A DNA stretch of 64,000 nt from Mycolicibacterium agri (lineage in GTDB: Bacteria > Actinomycetota > Actinomycetes > Mycobacteriales > Mycobacteriaceae): NCBI RefSeq assembly GCF_002553505.1, contig NZ_PDCP01000001.1, positions 124,001 through 188,000 on the forward strand, given 5' to 3'. Made by a program: the position numbers and the translations under genes. The notes below the pieces were generated by a model. That model worked only from the letters and a program-made list of their open reading frames with translations, had not been told where the DNA came from and did not search any database. This document shows, piece by piece, positions 1 through 8,133 of the stretch (position 1 is its first letter; each line of letters opens with the position of its first letter).

Positions 1-803
1 TCGACGAGGTAGCGCAGCGTGCGCGCCTCATAGGTGACGGCGTCGTAGGTGAATCGCCTGGCGTAGCTGCTCGGTGGACCTGTTGTAGCGCCCCGCATCG
101 ACGGAAACGCGCGCCAACCCTGGTCCATGCGGTCCAGGGCGAAAGCGGTGTAGCCGCCGGCATGTCCGAGGCACACCTTGAGATCCGGATAGCGATCCAT
201 CACCCCGCCGTACACCAGCGCGCCGAACGTGATGGTCCGGTCGACCAGGTTGCCGATCGAGTTGAAGAAGAAGTACTTGTCGATGCGGGCCTGCACCGAC
301 GTCGGCGCGTACTGGTGAACGAAGATCAGCGCGCCGAGTTCGGCGGCCGCCTCCCAGAACGCGTCGAATCGCGGGTCGTCGTAGGTCACGCCGTTGACGT
401 GATCGTCGATCATCACACCGCGCAGGCCGAGGTCGCGGATGGACCTGGTGAGCTCGGCGACCGCGAGGTCGGTGTCCTGCATGGGCACCGTCGCCAGCCC
501 GGCGATCCGCGTGGGCCGATCCCGAACCATCGAGGCGACTTCGTCATTCACCTCGGCGGCGATTCTCGCGGTGACGGCGGGCTTTTGGTGGTACTGGTAG
601 AACACGTCCGTCGGCGAGGTCAGTTGTACGTCGATGCCATCGGCGTCCATCGCCTCGATCCGCTGATCGAGGTTCCACAGATTCATCGGGTTGTGCAGCT
701 CGCCGTCATCGGAAGTCATGCCGTGCCAGTCGTTTCCCGCGAGCACCGCGTCGCTGAAGCAGCGCGGTGTCACATGGGCGTGGACGTCAATGATGCGCGG
801 CAA
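1..803 (-). CDS. Amidohydrolase family protein (ACMSD-like metal-dependent hydrolase), partial at window edge
   Basis: The first 267 codons of a TIM-barrel amidohydrolase (amidohydrolase_2 / aminocarboxymuconate-semialdehyde decarboxylase-like) run off the left edge. The N-terminus has a DVHAHVTP metal-binding HxH. Further in are LIFVHQYAP (third ligand His) and VCLGHAGGY (fourth His), in the order and spacing usual for the family. There is no in-frame ATG near the N-terminus. A TTG at 803, preceded by GAGG and 7 nt after the stop of the Dabb gene, is the best start. It is the last visible gene of the ABC-Dabb operon, so it probably acts on the imported compound or a breakdown product. The substrate cannot be told: the family includes decarboxylases and hydrolases of aromatic and ring-opened acids. 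Confidence 0.8.
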   Translation of the reverse strand, partial: MPRIIDVHAHVTPRCFSDAVLAGNDWHGMTSDDGELHNPMNLWNLDQRIEAMDADGIDVQLTSPTDVFYQYHQKPAVTARIAAEVNDEVASMVRDRPTRIAGLATVPMQDTDLAVAELTRSIRDLGLRGVMIDDHVNGVTYDDPRFDAFWEAAAELGALIFVHQYAPTSVQARIDKYFFFNSIGNLVDRTITFGALVYGGVMDRYPDLKVCLGHAGGYTAFALDRMDQGWRAFPSMRGATTGPPSSYARRFTYDAVTYEARTLRYLV

Positions 804-810
804 TCGGGCC

Positions 811-1503
811 TCACATTCCGTGCATCTGATGGGTGAGCCTGGCCATCCACTCGTACTGGGTCACCTCGCCCAGCTGCTTCATCGCCTGCGTGTACTGTTC
901 GCCGGAGATCAGCTTCTCGGCGTCGGCCTTATCGGCGCAGCGGATGTCGATGATGCCGTCGAAATCCGTTGTCAGAGTGCCGATGTTCTTGCCGATCGTC
1001 ACCTGTTGCACCTCCGGCAGGGTCTCCAGCGCCTTGACGGCGTCGAGTGCGGCCGCCCGCGACGCCTCGTCGGCTTCATCGGCCCACACGAACATCGCGG
1101 CGTGCTTGTACTGGTTCTTGGTGATCAGCGGCGGGCCGTCGTACCACCAGTCGACGCGCGCCGTTTCCTCGCCGCGGCAGATGGAGGCGTTGTACACGGC
1201 GACTTCATGGTGGACGTCGTCGGTGTTGTAGGCGTCCATGCCGGCCTGGTCGTCGAAGTCCAGATGCAGTGCAACGTCGTAGCTCACGGCGGGGCCGAGT
1301 TTGCGGCTGCGCCAGCGGGGTTGACGTTTCCACGGCTTGACCTCCCGCAGCAGCGCCGAGCCACCGAACTCGTCGAGGCCGAAGTCCAGAGCGCGCACGC
1401 TGGGGCAGGCGAATCGCATGTAGGCCAGACCCTTGAGCATCTGGACCGCCTGCTCGAGCGTGGTCTCCTCGCGGAACATGAAGAAAGCGGAATGGCGCAG
1501 CAT
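811..1503 (-). CDS. Tandem Dabb (dimeric alpha-beta barrel) domain protein
   Basis: A 230-residue protein that looks like two consecutive Dabb/EthD-type ferredoxin-like domains. The N-terminal half begins MLRHSAFFMFREET and includes a DAYNTDDVHHEVA segment near residue 140. The second half (from about residue 165) contains EVQQVTIGKNIGT and ends DMEWMARLTH-like. Dabb proteins are small cytosolic folds used as enzymes, cyclases or ligand binders in degradation and polyketide pathways, so the fold gives no reaction. Its ATG directly follows the TAA of the ABC ATPase gene (TAAATG), and the amidohydrolase follows 7 nt after its stop, so the three are very likely one transcript. A second, single-domain Dabb gene lies at 11193-11483 in the same putative regulon. 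Confidence 0.75.
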   Translation of the reverse strand: MLRHSAFFMFREETTLEQAVQMLKGLAYMRFACPSVRALDFGLDEFGGSALLREVKPWKRQPRWRSRKLGPAVSYDVALHLDFDDQAGMDAYNTDDVHHEVAVYNASICRGEETARVDWWYDGPPLITKNQYKHAAMFVWADEADEASRAAALDAVKALETLPEVQQVTIGKNIGTLTTDFDGIIDIRCADKADAEKLISGEQYTQAMKQLGEVTQYEWMARLTHQMHGM

Positions 1504-2283
1504 TTAGTGGTTAGCTCCTTCTGGTTCGGCGCCGACGGGCTCGGCGCGCATCTGCTCGAACAGGGCAAGAACGTCGGCCTGCTGGGTGACCACGGCGCGG
1601 TCGGTCTGCAGGCGGGGGCGGGGCAGGTTGATCGGGATGTCGGCATACAGCGTTCCTCCCTTGTTCATCATCAGGATTCGGTCGGACAGCTGCACCGCCT
1701 CGTTGACGTCGTGAGTGACGAACAGCACCGTTGCGCCGGAGGCCTGCCACAGCTCCTGCAATTCGGTACGCAGGCTGCGGGCGGTGATGGCGTCGAGATG
1801 GCTGAACGGCTCGTCCATCAGCAGTAGGTCCGGTTCGATCGACAGCGCGCGGGCGATGCCGATGCGCTGTCGCATGCCGCCGGACAACTGCGCCGGGTAC
1901 ATGTCCGCGGCGTGGGCGAGGTCGACCATCTCCAAAAACCGCATGCACCGTTGCCGCCGCGTCTTGCGGTCACCCTCGTCGTGCACGTAGATCATGTTGT
2001 CCAGCACGGTCCGCCACGGCAGCAGCCGCGGATCCTGGAAGACGTATCCGATCCGCGCGTTCTTGTGCGCACCTGTCACCGTGACGGCACCCGAAGTCGG
2101 TTTCTCCACGCCGGATACCAGGTTGAGGAAGGTGCTCTTGCCGCAGCCGGACGGCCCGACCAGGCAGACGAACGTGTGCCCGGAAGCCTCGAAGCCGAAG
2201 TCCGAGATGGCTTGCACCGCGGTCTGCCCGCGACCGGTCGGTTCGTAGATCTTGGTGACGTGGTCGGCTACCAGTGTCGCCAT
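1504..2283 (-). CDS. ABC transporter ATP-binding protein (SsuB/TauB type)
   Basis: A 259-residue ATPase of the nitrate/sulfonate/taurine importer subfamily. It shows Walker A (GPSGCGKST, about residues 42-50), a Q-loop (FQDPRLLPW), the ABC signature LSGGMRQRIGIARAL, Walker B with LLLMDEPFSHLD, and a switch His in VTHD. The length is normal for the subfamily. It energises the two permeases encoded directly upstream (2288-3094 and 3091-3963), with the lipoprotein at 3971-5014 as the binding component. The order binding protein, permease, permease, ATPase is typical of a TauABC/SsuABC-like system with two permeases. The imported solute is unknown: the downstream Dabb and amidohydrolase genes point to a carbon source rather than sulfonate. 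Confidence 0.9.
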   Translation of the reverse strand: MATLVADHVTKIYEPTGRGQTAVQAISDFGFEASGHTFVCLVGPSGCGKSTFLNLVSGVEKPTSGAVTVTGAHKNARIGYVFQDPRLLPWRTVLDNMIYVHDEGDRKTRRQRCMRFLEMVDLAHAADMYPAQLSGGMRQRIGIARALSIEPDLLLMDEPFSHLDAITARSLRTELQELWQASGATVLFVTHDVNEAVQLSDRILMMNKGGTLYADIPINLPRPRLQTDRAVVTQQADVLALFEQMRAEPVGAEPEGANH

Positions 2284-2287
2284 GAGC

Positions 2288-3094
2288 TCACCATCTTTCG
2301 GTTCCCTCCTGCCAGCGCCGCGAGCGACGCGCGAGGCGTTCGAGCACGAGCCGGTCGACGGCGAGGATGACGACGATCTCGACCAACCCCCAGCCCATCA
2401 ACCCGTTGAAATTGCCTGCGTCATACCAGAACGCGGCGCGATAGCCCGCGCCCCAGTTACTGGCGAAGAACTCGACCAGCGACAACGCGCCCCACCCGGC
2501 CAGCACCGCATACCGGAACCCGGCGAATATGTAGGGCGCCATCGCGGGAAGCACCAGCCAGCCGAAGAAGCGCGCCTTGGGAACGCGGTACGCCGTCGAC
2601 ATCGCAATCAGCGGTTGCGGCAACGACTTTGCGCCCTCATAGGTGGATGCGACGAGCATCGGCGTCGCCGCCAGCACCGGAACGACGAACGGGCCCACCT
2701 CCGAGAAGCCCCACCACATGGCCGACAGCAGCGCCCAGATGAAGGCGGGCAGCGCGAGCATGATCGTCACGACGTCGCGGAAGTAGGCGCCGACGCGCCA
2801 CCATCGTCCCATCGCCCACCCGATCGCGATGCCGAGCACCAACACCACCGACAGCGAAATCGCCGCGCGGCGCAGGGTCCAGGTGAGGTGCGGCCAGAAC
2901 TCCCCGCGCATCATCTCGTCGATCAGGAACTCGATGGTCCCGAGCGGGGTGGGAATGCGGGTGGACAGCGCGCCGATCGCCTGCCACAGCACCAGCATGA
3001 GCAGGCGGGCGGTGTAGCGCGCGGCCACGTCGGAGGTCAGCCACGCCGCCCAACTACGCGATGGGGCGGCCGATCTGGTTGCGGTCGCAGTCAT
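2288..3094 (-). CDS. ABC transporter permease (SsuC/TauC type), second permease
   Basis: A 268-residue inner-membrane permease of the BPD_transp_1 family with about six hydrophobic segments. The EAA-type coupling loop lies around residues 155-185 (YEGAKSLPQPLIAMSTAYRVPKARFF, shown here only to locate it; the key residues are the E, the A and the conserved G-like turn before the VLPAM segment). The ATG overlaps the stop of the upstream permease by 4 nt (3091-3094), so the two are translationally coupled. The two permeases presumably form a heterodimeric channel. The ATPase gene follows after 4 nt. Confidence 0.88.
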   Translation of the reverse strand: MTATATRSAAPSRSWAAWLTSDVAARYTARLLMLVLWQAIGALSTRIPTPLGTIEFLIDEMMRGEFWPHLTWTLRRAAISLSVVLVLGIAIGWAMGRWWRVGAYFRDVVTIMLALPAFIWALLSAMWWGFSEVGPFVVPVLAATPMLVASTYEGAKSLPQPLIAMSTAYRVPKARFFGWLVLPAMAPYIFAGFRYAVLAGWGALSLVEFFASNWGAGYRAAFWYDAGNFNGLMGWGLVEIVVILAVDRLVLERLARRSRRWQEGTERW

Positions 3095-3963
3095 TTGCGC
3101 ACCACCGTTTCAGCGGCAGAGGTGCTGACCGGTTCGGCAGGCGCGGCGGCCTTGCTGGCGCCGCGCCACCGCCGGCCACGCTGCGGTGTGTCGGCCCGCC
3201 ACCGGAAAATTCGGTGCTCGGCGTTGACCAGCACCAGGCGCTCCAGCAGGACAACGAAGATGACGAAGAAGCACATCCACGCCAACACGTCGCGCACCGA
3301 GAACAGGTGATAGGACCGGCCGATCTGATAGCCCACACCGCTTGACCCGCCGAAGGTTTCGACGAGGGCAGCCAGCTTCCAGGAGTCGGCGAACGACACC
3401 CGCCCCGCCGCAAACGCGAACGGCATCACGGTCGGGATCACCACATGCCGGGCGAGGTCGAAGCGACTCCGGTTGAACGCCTTGCTCATTCCCACCAGGT
3501 CGGGATCGACCGACATCATGCCCGCCGCGACGTTGAGCGCGATGCTCGGCAGCACGAACAGGATCACCACCGACGTCGGCCCCATCCCGCTGATGCCGAA
3601 CACGATGATCGCCACGATCGCATAGACGATCAGCGGGACGTTCGCAGCCAGATAGATGAGGTCGTGGAAGAACGCCCTGGCGTAGCGGAAGCGGCCCATC
3701 AGGAAGCCGATCACCGAGCCGAGGACGACGGCGATGAGCCACCCGAGGATCGTGCGCCACAGGCTGTCGAGGAAGTTCGTCAGGACGGCGCCCGACTGGG
3801 CCAGTTCGATCATCCGTTTCCCGACCGTCAACGGCGACGGCAGGACGTAGGGCTCCATCCGTGAGGAGGCGTACGCCCAGATCCCGATGAACGTCGCGAT
3901 TCCCGCCAGCGAGTAGAACTGCGAGGCGAGGAGCCGACGCGTGGACGGGGCCAGTGACATCAC
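3091..3963 (-). CDS. ABC transporter permease (SsuC/TauC type), first permease
   Basis: A 290-residue BPD_transp_1 permease with six predicted membrane spans: near the N-terminus (SLAGIATFIGIWAYAS), around GWLIAVVLGSVIGF, and in the LIVYAIVAIIVFGISG and VVILFVLPSIALNVAAG segments. The cytosolic coupling loop contains MSKAFNRSRFDL before VVIPTVMP. A charged and Ala-rich C-terminal tail of about 30 residues follows the last span. It lies 7 nt after the lipoprotein gene and overlaps the next permease by 4 nt. It is distinct in sequence from its partner, so the transporter likely has two different membrane subunits. Confidence 0.88.
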   Translation of the reverse strand: MMSLAPSTRRLLASQFYSLAGIATFIGIWAYASSRMEPYVLPSPLTVGKRMIELAQSGAVLTNFLDSLWRTILGWLIAVVLGSVIGFLMGRFRYARAFFHDLIYLAANVPLIVYAIVAIIVFGISGMGPTSVVILFVLPSIALNVAAGMMSVDPDLVGMSKAFNRSRFDLARHVVIPTVMPFAFAAGRVSFADSWKLAALVETFGGSSGVGYQIGRSYHLFSVRDVLAWMCFFVIFVVLLERLVLVNAEHRIFRWRADTPQRGRRWRGASKAAAPAEPVSTSAAETVVRK

Positions 3964-3970
3964 AAGTGCG

Positions 3971-5014
3971 TCAGGATTTCGAGGGCTGGATGACGACCAT
4001 CTCGGGATCGGGCTGGTCGGGGTTGACCACCCCGGCGTCCTTGAGCAGCTGGAAGATCTTCTTCTCCTGGTCGATCCACTCCTGGGTCAGATAGGGGGAT
4101 TCGACGAACCAGTCGAACGCGGTGTTGAAGTAGTTCTTCATCCACTTCGCCTCTTCCTCGTTCTTCACGGCGAAGTGCTGCGGGTACTCGTCGATGATCT
4201 CCTCGCGGTGCTCGGCCCATTCGTCCAAGGCCCGCTGCCACACCTTGAGGAAGAACGCCGCCTCCTCCTGGTGCGAGTCGTACCACTCCTTGCGGGCGGT
4301 GAAGAGGTTGCTCATCACGCCTTCGTGGCCGGGTTCCATGATCTCGCCGAACAACTCGGAGGCCGAGCGGCCGTCGTACATGATGTTCAGCTGGCCGGAG
4401 GCGAACTCCGGAATCGACTGCGTGGGATCGGCAAACGCCGCGCACACCTCATTGTTGAGCACAAGCTGCGGAATCACCTGGTAGTCGGCGGTGACGAGAT
4501 TGAGGTCGTCGCCGTTCTCGGCGAGTTCGCGGTTGTCCATCTGCTTGAGCAGCGCCATCCAGATCAGGGTGTTGCCGACCGGTGACTCGCCGGCGATCTT
4601 GCAGCCCTTCGGCATGTCGGAGACCGTCTTCCAGTCCGGGTTAGCCGTGATCAATACGTCCTTGGCCTTGTTGAACTTGCCGAAAGTGACTGTCTTGACG
4701 CCGGTTTCCTGTTCGAGGTTCTGTAGCTCGTAGGTGCCGATGGAGACGACGTCGGCGTGTCCGCCTGCGAACTGACCGTATTCGTCCCACGTCACGGTCT
4801 GCAGGATCCGGAACCCGGAGTCCTTCTCCATCTCCTCGAGGATGCCCTGATCCTGAATCCAGTCCCAGGCCGGATCGGGCGAGAAGGTGAAGCGGATGAC
4901 GCCGTCCTCCCCGCCTTCGGCGGTCTGCGAGTCGCCCTGCGGACCGCTGCAGCCGGCGGCGAGCAGGACGCCCGCGCTCAGTGCAGCCAAGAGTGACGTT
5001 GTCGCCTTCTTCAT
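3971..5014 (-). CDS. ABC transporter substrate-binding lipoprotein (TauA/SsuA, NMT1-like)
   Basis: A 347-residue secreted binding protein. The ATG at 5014 is preferred over an upstream in-frame ATG because GGAGG lies 7 nt before it and the protein then begins with a lipoprotein signal peptide (MKKATTS, hydrophobic core, LLAAGC with lipidated Cys22). The mature part fits the type II periplasmic-binding NMT1/TauA fold, including a GKFNKAKDVLIT segment and a GESPVGNT loop. It is the first gene of the operon running to the left edge, with a 236-nt upstream region that carries two AT-rich motifs and the kstR2 operator. The ligand is unknown. The Trp/Tyr-rich C-terminal half might bind an aromatic or bulky solute, but this is a guess. 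Confidence 0.88.
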   Translation of the reverse strand: MKKATTSLLAALSAGVLLAAGCSGPQGDSQTAEGGEDGVIRFTFSPDPAWDWIQDQGILEEMEKDSGFRILQTVTWDEYGQFAGGHADVVSIGTYELQNLEQETGVKTVTFGKFNKAKDVLITANPDWKTVSDMPKGCKIAGESPVGNTLIWMALLKQMDNRELAENGDDLNLVTADYQVIPQLVLNNEVCAAFADPTQSIPEFASGQLNIMYDGRSASELFGEIMEPGHEGVMSNLFTARKEWYDSHQEEAAFFLKVWQRALDEWAEHREEIIDEYPQHFAVKNEEEAKWMKNYFNTAFDWFVESPYLTQEWIDQEKKIFQLLKDAGVVNPDQPDPEMVVIQPSKS

Positions 5015-5114
5015 GGATGGACCTCCTGCGTGTACCGCCGGGCGGCTGCCACAGTCGTCGGTGACAAAACGCCTGTACAGGCCGCGCAGCCGTCGGCCTC
5101 TGGCTGCCGCCATA

Positions 5115-5145
5115 AACTATAGAACGACAGATCCTATAAATTATG
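5115..5145 (-). promoter_or_regulatory. AT-rich motifs A1/A2 in the ABC-operon promoter region
   Basis: Two AT-rich elements stand out in a GC-rich intergenic region. On the minus strand they read TTCTATAGTT (5115-5124) and CATAATTTATA (5135-5145). The second is identical over 11 bp to a motif before the Gfo/Idh gene (8063-8073) and shares AATTTATA with one before the alcohol dehydrogenase (10097-10104). The first resembles the perfect palindrome TTCTATAGAA between the GntR and DUF3500 genes. They may be operators of the GntR protein or simply -10 elements; the sequence alone does not separate these. Confidence 0.4.
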
Positions 5146-5221
5146 GGAATTTCGATCTTCCTGAGTTGCCGTTGTGTAAACGCTGCGAAACGACACCCGA
5201 TCGAGGCCAGCACGGTTACCT

Positions 5222-5235
5222 AGCAAGCGCTTGGT
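5222..5235. promoter_or_regulatory. KstR2 operator upstream of kstR2-fadA6
   Basis: AGCAAGCGCTTGGT matches the published KstR2 palindrome AnCAAGnnCTTGnT at every fixed position. It sits 3 bp before a -10-like TATTCT (5239-5244), which is 6 nt from the GTG at 5251. This is the geometry of a leaderless promoter blocked by its own repressor. The same site could also affect the divergent ABC operon, whose start is about 210 bp away. Confidence 0.85.
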
Positions 5236-5250
5236 TGCTATTCTCTAGTG

Positions 5251-5856
5251 GTGGATAAAGCAGCGCTGACTCGTCGCGAGGAGCTTCTCGACCTCGCCGC
5301 GACCATGTTCGCCGAACGCGGTCTGCGCGCCACCACGGTCCGCGACATCGCCGACTCCGCGGGCATCCTGTCCGGCAGCCTGTATCACCACTTCTCGTCC
5401 AAGGAACAGATGGTCGACGAGCTGCTGCGCGGGTTTTTGGACTGGCTGTTCGAGCGCTACCAGCAGATCGTCGAAACCGAGCCCAATCCGCTGGAGCGGC
5501 TCAAGGGACTGTTCATGGCCTCGTTCGAGGCCATCGAGCATCGGCACGCACAGGTGGTCATCTACCAGGACGAGGCCAAGCGGCTGTCCGGGCAGTCGCG
5601 GTTCGCCTACGTCGAGGAGCGCAACAAGCAACAGCGCAAGATGTGGCTGGACCTGCTCAACCAGGGCATCGAGGAGGGCTACTTCCGCCCCGATATCGAC
5701 GTCGACCTCGTGTACCGGTTCATCCGCGACACCACCTGGGTTTCGGTCCGCTGGTATCAGCCAGGCGGCCCGCTGACCGCGAAACAGGTCGGCGAGCAAT
5801 ACCTCTCTATCGTTCTCGGCGGCATCACGGCCGGCACTTCAAAAGGAGACAAGTAA
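5251..5856 (+). CDS. kstR2: KstR2, TetR-family repressor of the HIP (cholesterol ring C/D) regulon
   Basis: A 201-residue TetR regulator. The N-terminal helix-turn-helix (residues about 10-55) includes AERGLRATTVRDIADSAGI and SGSLYHHFSSKEQM. The C-terminal ligand domain contains ASFEAIEHRHAQVVIYQDE and RDTTWVSVRWYQPGGPLT, which I recognise as close to M. tuberculosis KstR2 (Rv3557c). KstR2 releases DNA on binding HIP-CoA and controls genes for degradation of steroid rings C and D. The GTG at 5251 is preferred over the GTG at 5248 because it lies 6 nt after a -10-like TATTCT, which fits leaderless initiation. fadA6 starts directly after the stop codon. A KstR2 palindrome lies just upstream, implying autoregulation. 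Confidence 0.93.
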   Translation: MDKAALTRREELLDLAATMFAERGLRATTVRDIADSAGILSGSLYHHFSSKEQMVDELLRGFLDWLFERYQQIVETEPNPLERLKGLFMASFEAIEHRHAQVVIYQDEAKRLSGQSRFAYVEERNKQQRKMWLDLLNQGIEEGYFRPDIDVDLVYRFIRDTTWVSVRWYQPGGPLTAKQVGEQYLSIVLGGITAGTSKGDK

Positions 5857-7026
5857 ATGGCGGCAACCCCGCAGGCATACGTCATCGACGCCGTACGCAC
5901 CGCAGTCGGGAAGCGCAACGGATCGCTGGCCAGCCTGCATCCGGTCGACCTCGGCGCCACGGCATGGCGCGGGCTGTTCGACCGCGTCGACGTCGATCCC
6001 GGCGCGGTCGACGACGTGATCGCCGGCTGCGTCGATGCCATCGGCCCCCAGGCGGGCAACATCGCGCGGCTCTCGTGGCTGGCCGCGGGCTACCCCGAAG
6101 AGGTGCCCGGCGTCACCGTCGACCGGCAGTGCGGTTCCAGCCAGCAGGCGATTTCCTTTGGCGCACAAGCGATCATGTCCGGCACGGCCGACCTCATCGT
6201 GGCCGGCGGCATGCAGAACATGACCCTGATCCCGATCTCGTCGGCGATGACGGTCGCCGAACAGTTCGGCTTCACCTCACCGACCAACGAGTCGAAGAAC
6301 TGGCTGCACCGTTACGGCGACCAGGAGATCTCGCAGTTCCGTGGCGCCGAGCTCATCGCCGAGAAGTGGAACATCTCCCGCGAGGAGATGGAGGAGTACG
6401 CGCTCACCAGCCACCAGCGCGCCCAGGAGGCGATCCGCGCCGGACACTTCGAGAACGAGATCATCCCCGTCGACGTCGACGGGTCCGCGTTCGTCACCGA
6501 CGAAGGCCCGCGCGACACCTCGCTGGAGAAGATGGCCGGGCTCAAGACGCTCGTCGAGGGCGGCAGGTTGACCGCCGCGATGGCCAGCCAGATCTCCGAT
6601 GGCGCGAGCGCGGTGCTGCTCGCCTCCGAGCAGGCCGTCAAGGAGCACAACCTCAAGCCGCGCGCCCGCATCCACCACGTCAGCGCGCGTGGCGCCGACC
6701 CGGTGTTCATGCTGACCGGCCCGATCCCGGCGACGCGCTACGCGCTGGAGAAGACCGGGCTGGCCATCGACGACATCGACACCGTCGAGATCAACGAGGC
6801 CTTCGCGCCGGTGGTGATCGCCTGGCTCAAGGAGATCAAGGCCGACCCGGAGAAGGTCAACCCGAACGGTGGCGCGATCGCACTTGGCCATCCGTTGGGT
6901 GCAACGGGCGCAAAGCTTTTCGCCACCATGCTCAACGAGTTGGAGCGCACCGGCGGCCGCTACGGTCTGCAGACGATGTGCGAGGGCGGCGGCACCGCCA
7001 ACGTCACGATCATCGAGCGGCTCTAG
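5857..7026 (+). CDS. fadA6: FadA6, acetyl-CoA acyltransferase (thiolase) of steroid ring C/D degradation
   Basis: A 389-residue thiolase. The nucleophilic Cys92 lies in VDRQCGSSQQA, the active-site His345 in ALGHPLGATG and the second Cys375 in MCEGGG. NEAFAPV is the oxyanion-side motif. It is the Rv3556c equivalent: in the HIP pathway FadA6 performs thiolysis of the ring-opened CoA product made after IpdAB. The ATG follows kstR2's TAA without a gap, and an AAGGAG lies inside the end of kstR2. It is therefore expected to be derepressed together with kstR2. The next gene is convergent, only 11 nt away. Confidence 0.92.
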   Translation: MAATPQAYVIDAVRTAVGKRNGSLASLHPVDLGATAWRGLFDRVDVDPGAVDDVIAGCVDAIGPQAGNIARLSWLAAGYPEEVPGVTVDRQCGSSQQAISFGAQAIMSGTADLIVAGGMQNMTLIPISSAMTVAEQFGFTSPTNESKNWLHRYGDQEISQFRGAELIAEKWNISREEMEEYALTSHQRAQEAIRAGHFENEIIPVDVDGSAFVTDEGPRDTSLEKMAGLKTLVEGGRLTAAMASQISDGASAVLLASEQAVKEHNLKPRARIHHVSARGADPVFMLTGPIPATRYALEKTGLAIDDIDTVEINEAFAPVVIAWLKEIKADPEKVNPNGGAIALGHPLGATGAKLFATMLNELERTGGRYGLQTMCEGGGTANVTIIERL

Positions 7027-7037
7027 GCGTCCAGCCG

Positions 7038-8033
7038 CTAATCGATGATCTGCACCTGCACGCTGCGCCCCTGCGCCGCGGCCCGATAGAGCGCCTCGGC
7101 GACCGCCACCGCGCGCAGGCCGTCCCGGCCGGAGGCGGCCGGCTCCTGACCGGAGGCGACGGCCGCGGCGAAATCGCTGACCTCGGCGTCGTACGCCGCC
7201 GACGTCGTCGTCGCCAGCCGGCTCGTGCCGTCGTCGTCGTGCAGGTCGAGCGTGTCTCCCGGCGCCGGGCTGGTGCCGCCCCTGGCGTCGAGCCAGCCGT
7301 CCGTGCCGAACACCGTCCAGTCAGGCCGGGTTCCCATCCGCAAACTGTGCGATGCGATGTTGGCGAGCGTCCCGTCGGCCAGTCGGCAGCTGCCGACGAA
7401 AACATCCTCGGCGCCGGACTTGTCGGTCATGGCGGTGACTTCGACCACGGGGCGGTCGCAGAGGTACGCGACCAGATCGACCGCGTGCACGCCTTGGTGC
7501 AGCAGCGTGCCGCCGCCCGACAGCTTCGGGTCGGCGCGCCACGTGTCGTACGGGAAGAGGCCCTTGCCCGCACCGCACGCCATCTCGGCATAGAAGACGG
7601 CGCCGAGCCTGCCCGCCGCGATCGCATCCCTGGCGGCGCGGGCTGTGGCTTTGTGCCGCAGGTGAAATCCCGTGCTCAACCGCACATTTGCGGCATCGGC
7701 GGCCGCCACGATGGCGCGCGCGTCGGCCACGTCGAGTGCCAGCGGCTTGTCCACCAGCACGTGCTTGCCCGCCTCGAGCGCCGCCAGCGCGTGCTCGGCA
7801 TGCAGGCCGTTGGGGGAGCCGATGTACACCGCGTCGACGCTGGGATCACGCAGCATCTCGGCATAGTCGTCGCACCCGGCGGCCGCCCCGTGCTTGTCGG
7901 CGAACGCCTTGGCCCGCCCGGGGTCTCGGCTGCACACCGCCGCCAGGGTGCTCTGTTCGTCGGCGGCGATGGCGGGCGCGATGGCTATGTCGGCGATCTT
8001 GCCTATCCCGATGATGCCCCAACCGACAGTCAT
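7038..8033 (-). CDS. Gfo/Idh/MocA family NAD(P)-dependent oxidoreductase
   Basis: A 331-residue two-domain oxidoreductase. It has an N-terminal Rossmann motif (GIIGIGKIA, residues 6-14) and YIGSPNGLHAEHALAALEAGKHVLVDKP, of which the DKP triad corresponds to the family's EKP. The C-terminal alpha/beta sheet domain has GGGTLLHQGVHAVDL with the catalytic-type D/H. The family oxidises or reduces sugars, inositols and related cyclic alcohols. It is not part of the M. tuberculosis cholesterol cluster. It is transcribed as a single gene with an AT-rich promoter motif about 30 bp upstream, shared with the ABC operon, so it probably belongs to the GntR-linked locus. Confidence 0.88.
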   Translation of the reverse strand: MTVGWGIIGIGKIADIAIAPAIAADEQSTLAAVCSRDPGRAKAFADKHGAAAGCDDYAEMLRDPSVDAVYIGSPNGLHAEHALAALEAGKHVLVDKPLALDVADARAIVAAADAANVRLSTGFHLRHKATARAARDAIAAGRLGAVFYAEMACGAGKGLFPYDTWRADPKLSGGGTLLHQGVHAVDLVAYLCDRPVVEVTAMTDKSGAEDVFVGSCRLADGTLANIASHSLRMGTRPDWTVFGTDGWLDARGGTSPAPGDTLDLHDDDGTSRLATTTSAAYDAEVSDFAAAVASGQEPAASGRDGLRAVAVAEALYRAAAQGRSVQVQIID

Positions 8034-8062
8034 GCGCGCTCCGATCCAAGCCCGTAGAGTTT

Positions 8063-8073
8063 CATAATTTATA
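8063..8073. promoter_or_regulatory. AT-rich motif B upstream of the Gfo/Idh gene
   Basis: CATAATTTATA on the plus strand, an 11-bp exact copy of the motif at 5135-5145 (minus strand). It lies 30 bp upstream of the Gfo/Idh start. It is a candidate operator of the adjacent GntR regulator or the core of the promoter. Confidence 0.4.
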
Positions 8074-8133
8074 TCTCATGGCGGCTGAGATTGTTTGGCA
8101 GGTTGCTGTGAAACCCCTTGGAGACTCTACCGG

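Noticed and set aside
162-836. Right-facing 224-codon open frame at the left edge
   Set aside because: It is the reverse-strand shadow of the amidohydrolase, whose protein on the minus strand has clear metal-binding motifs.
691-1827. Long right-facing open frame over the Dabb and ABC genes
   Set aside because: Arg/His/Gly-rich nonsense composition, antisense to two well-supported genes.
2252-3310. 352-codon right-facing frame opposite the permeases
   Set aside because: Composition is typical of antisense GC-rich sequence and the permeases on the other strand are well supported.
5643-8057. 804-codon right-facing frame across fadA6 and beyond
   Set aside because: It overlaps kstR2, fadA6 and the Gfo/Idh gene in another frame and has no recognisable domain.
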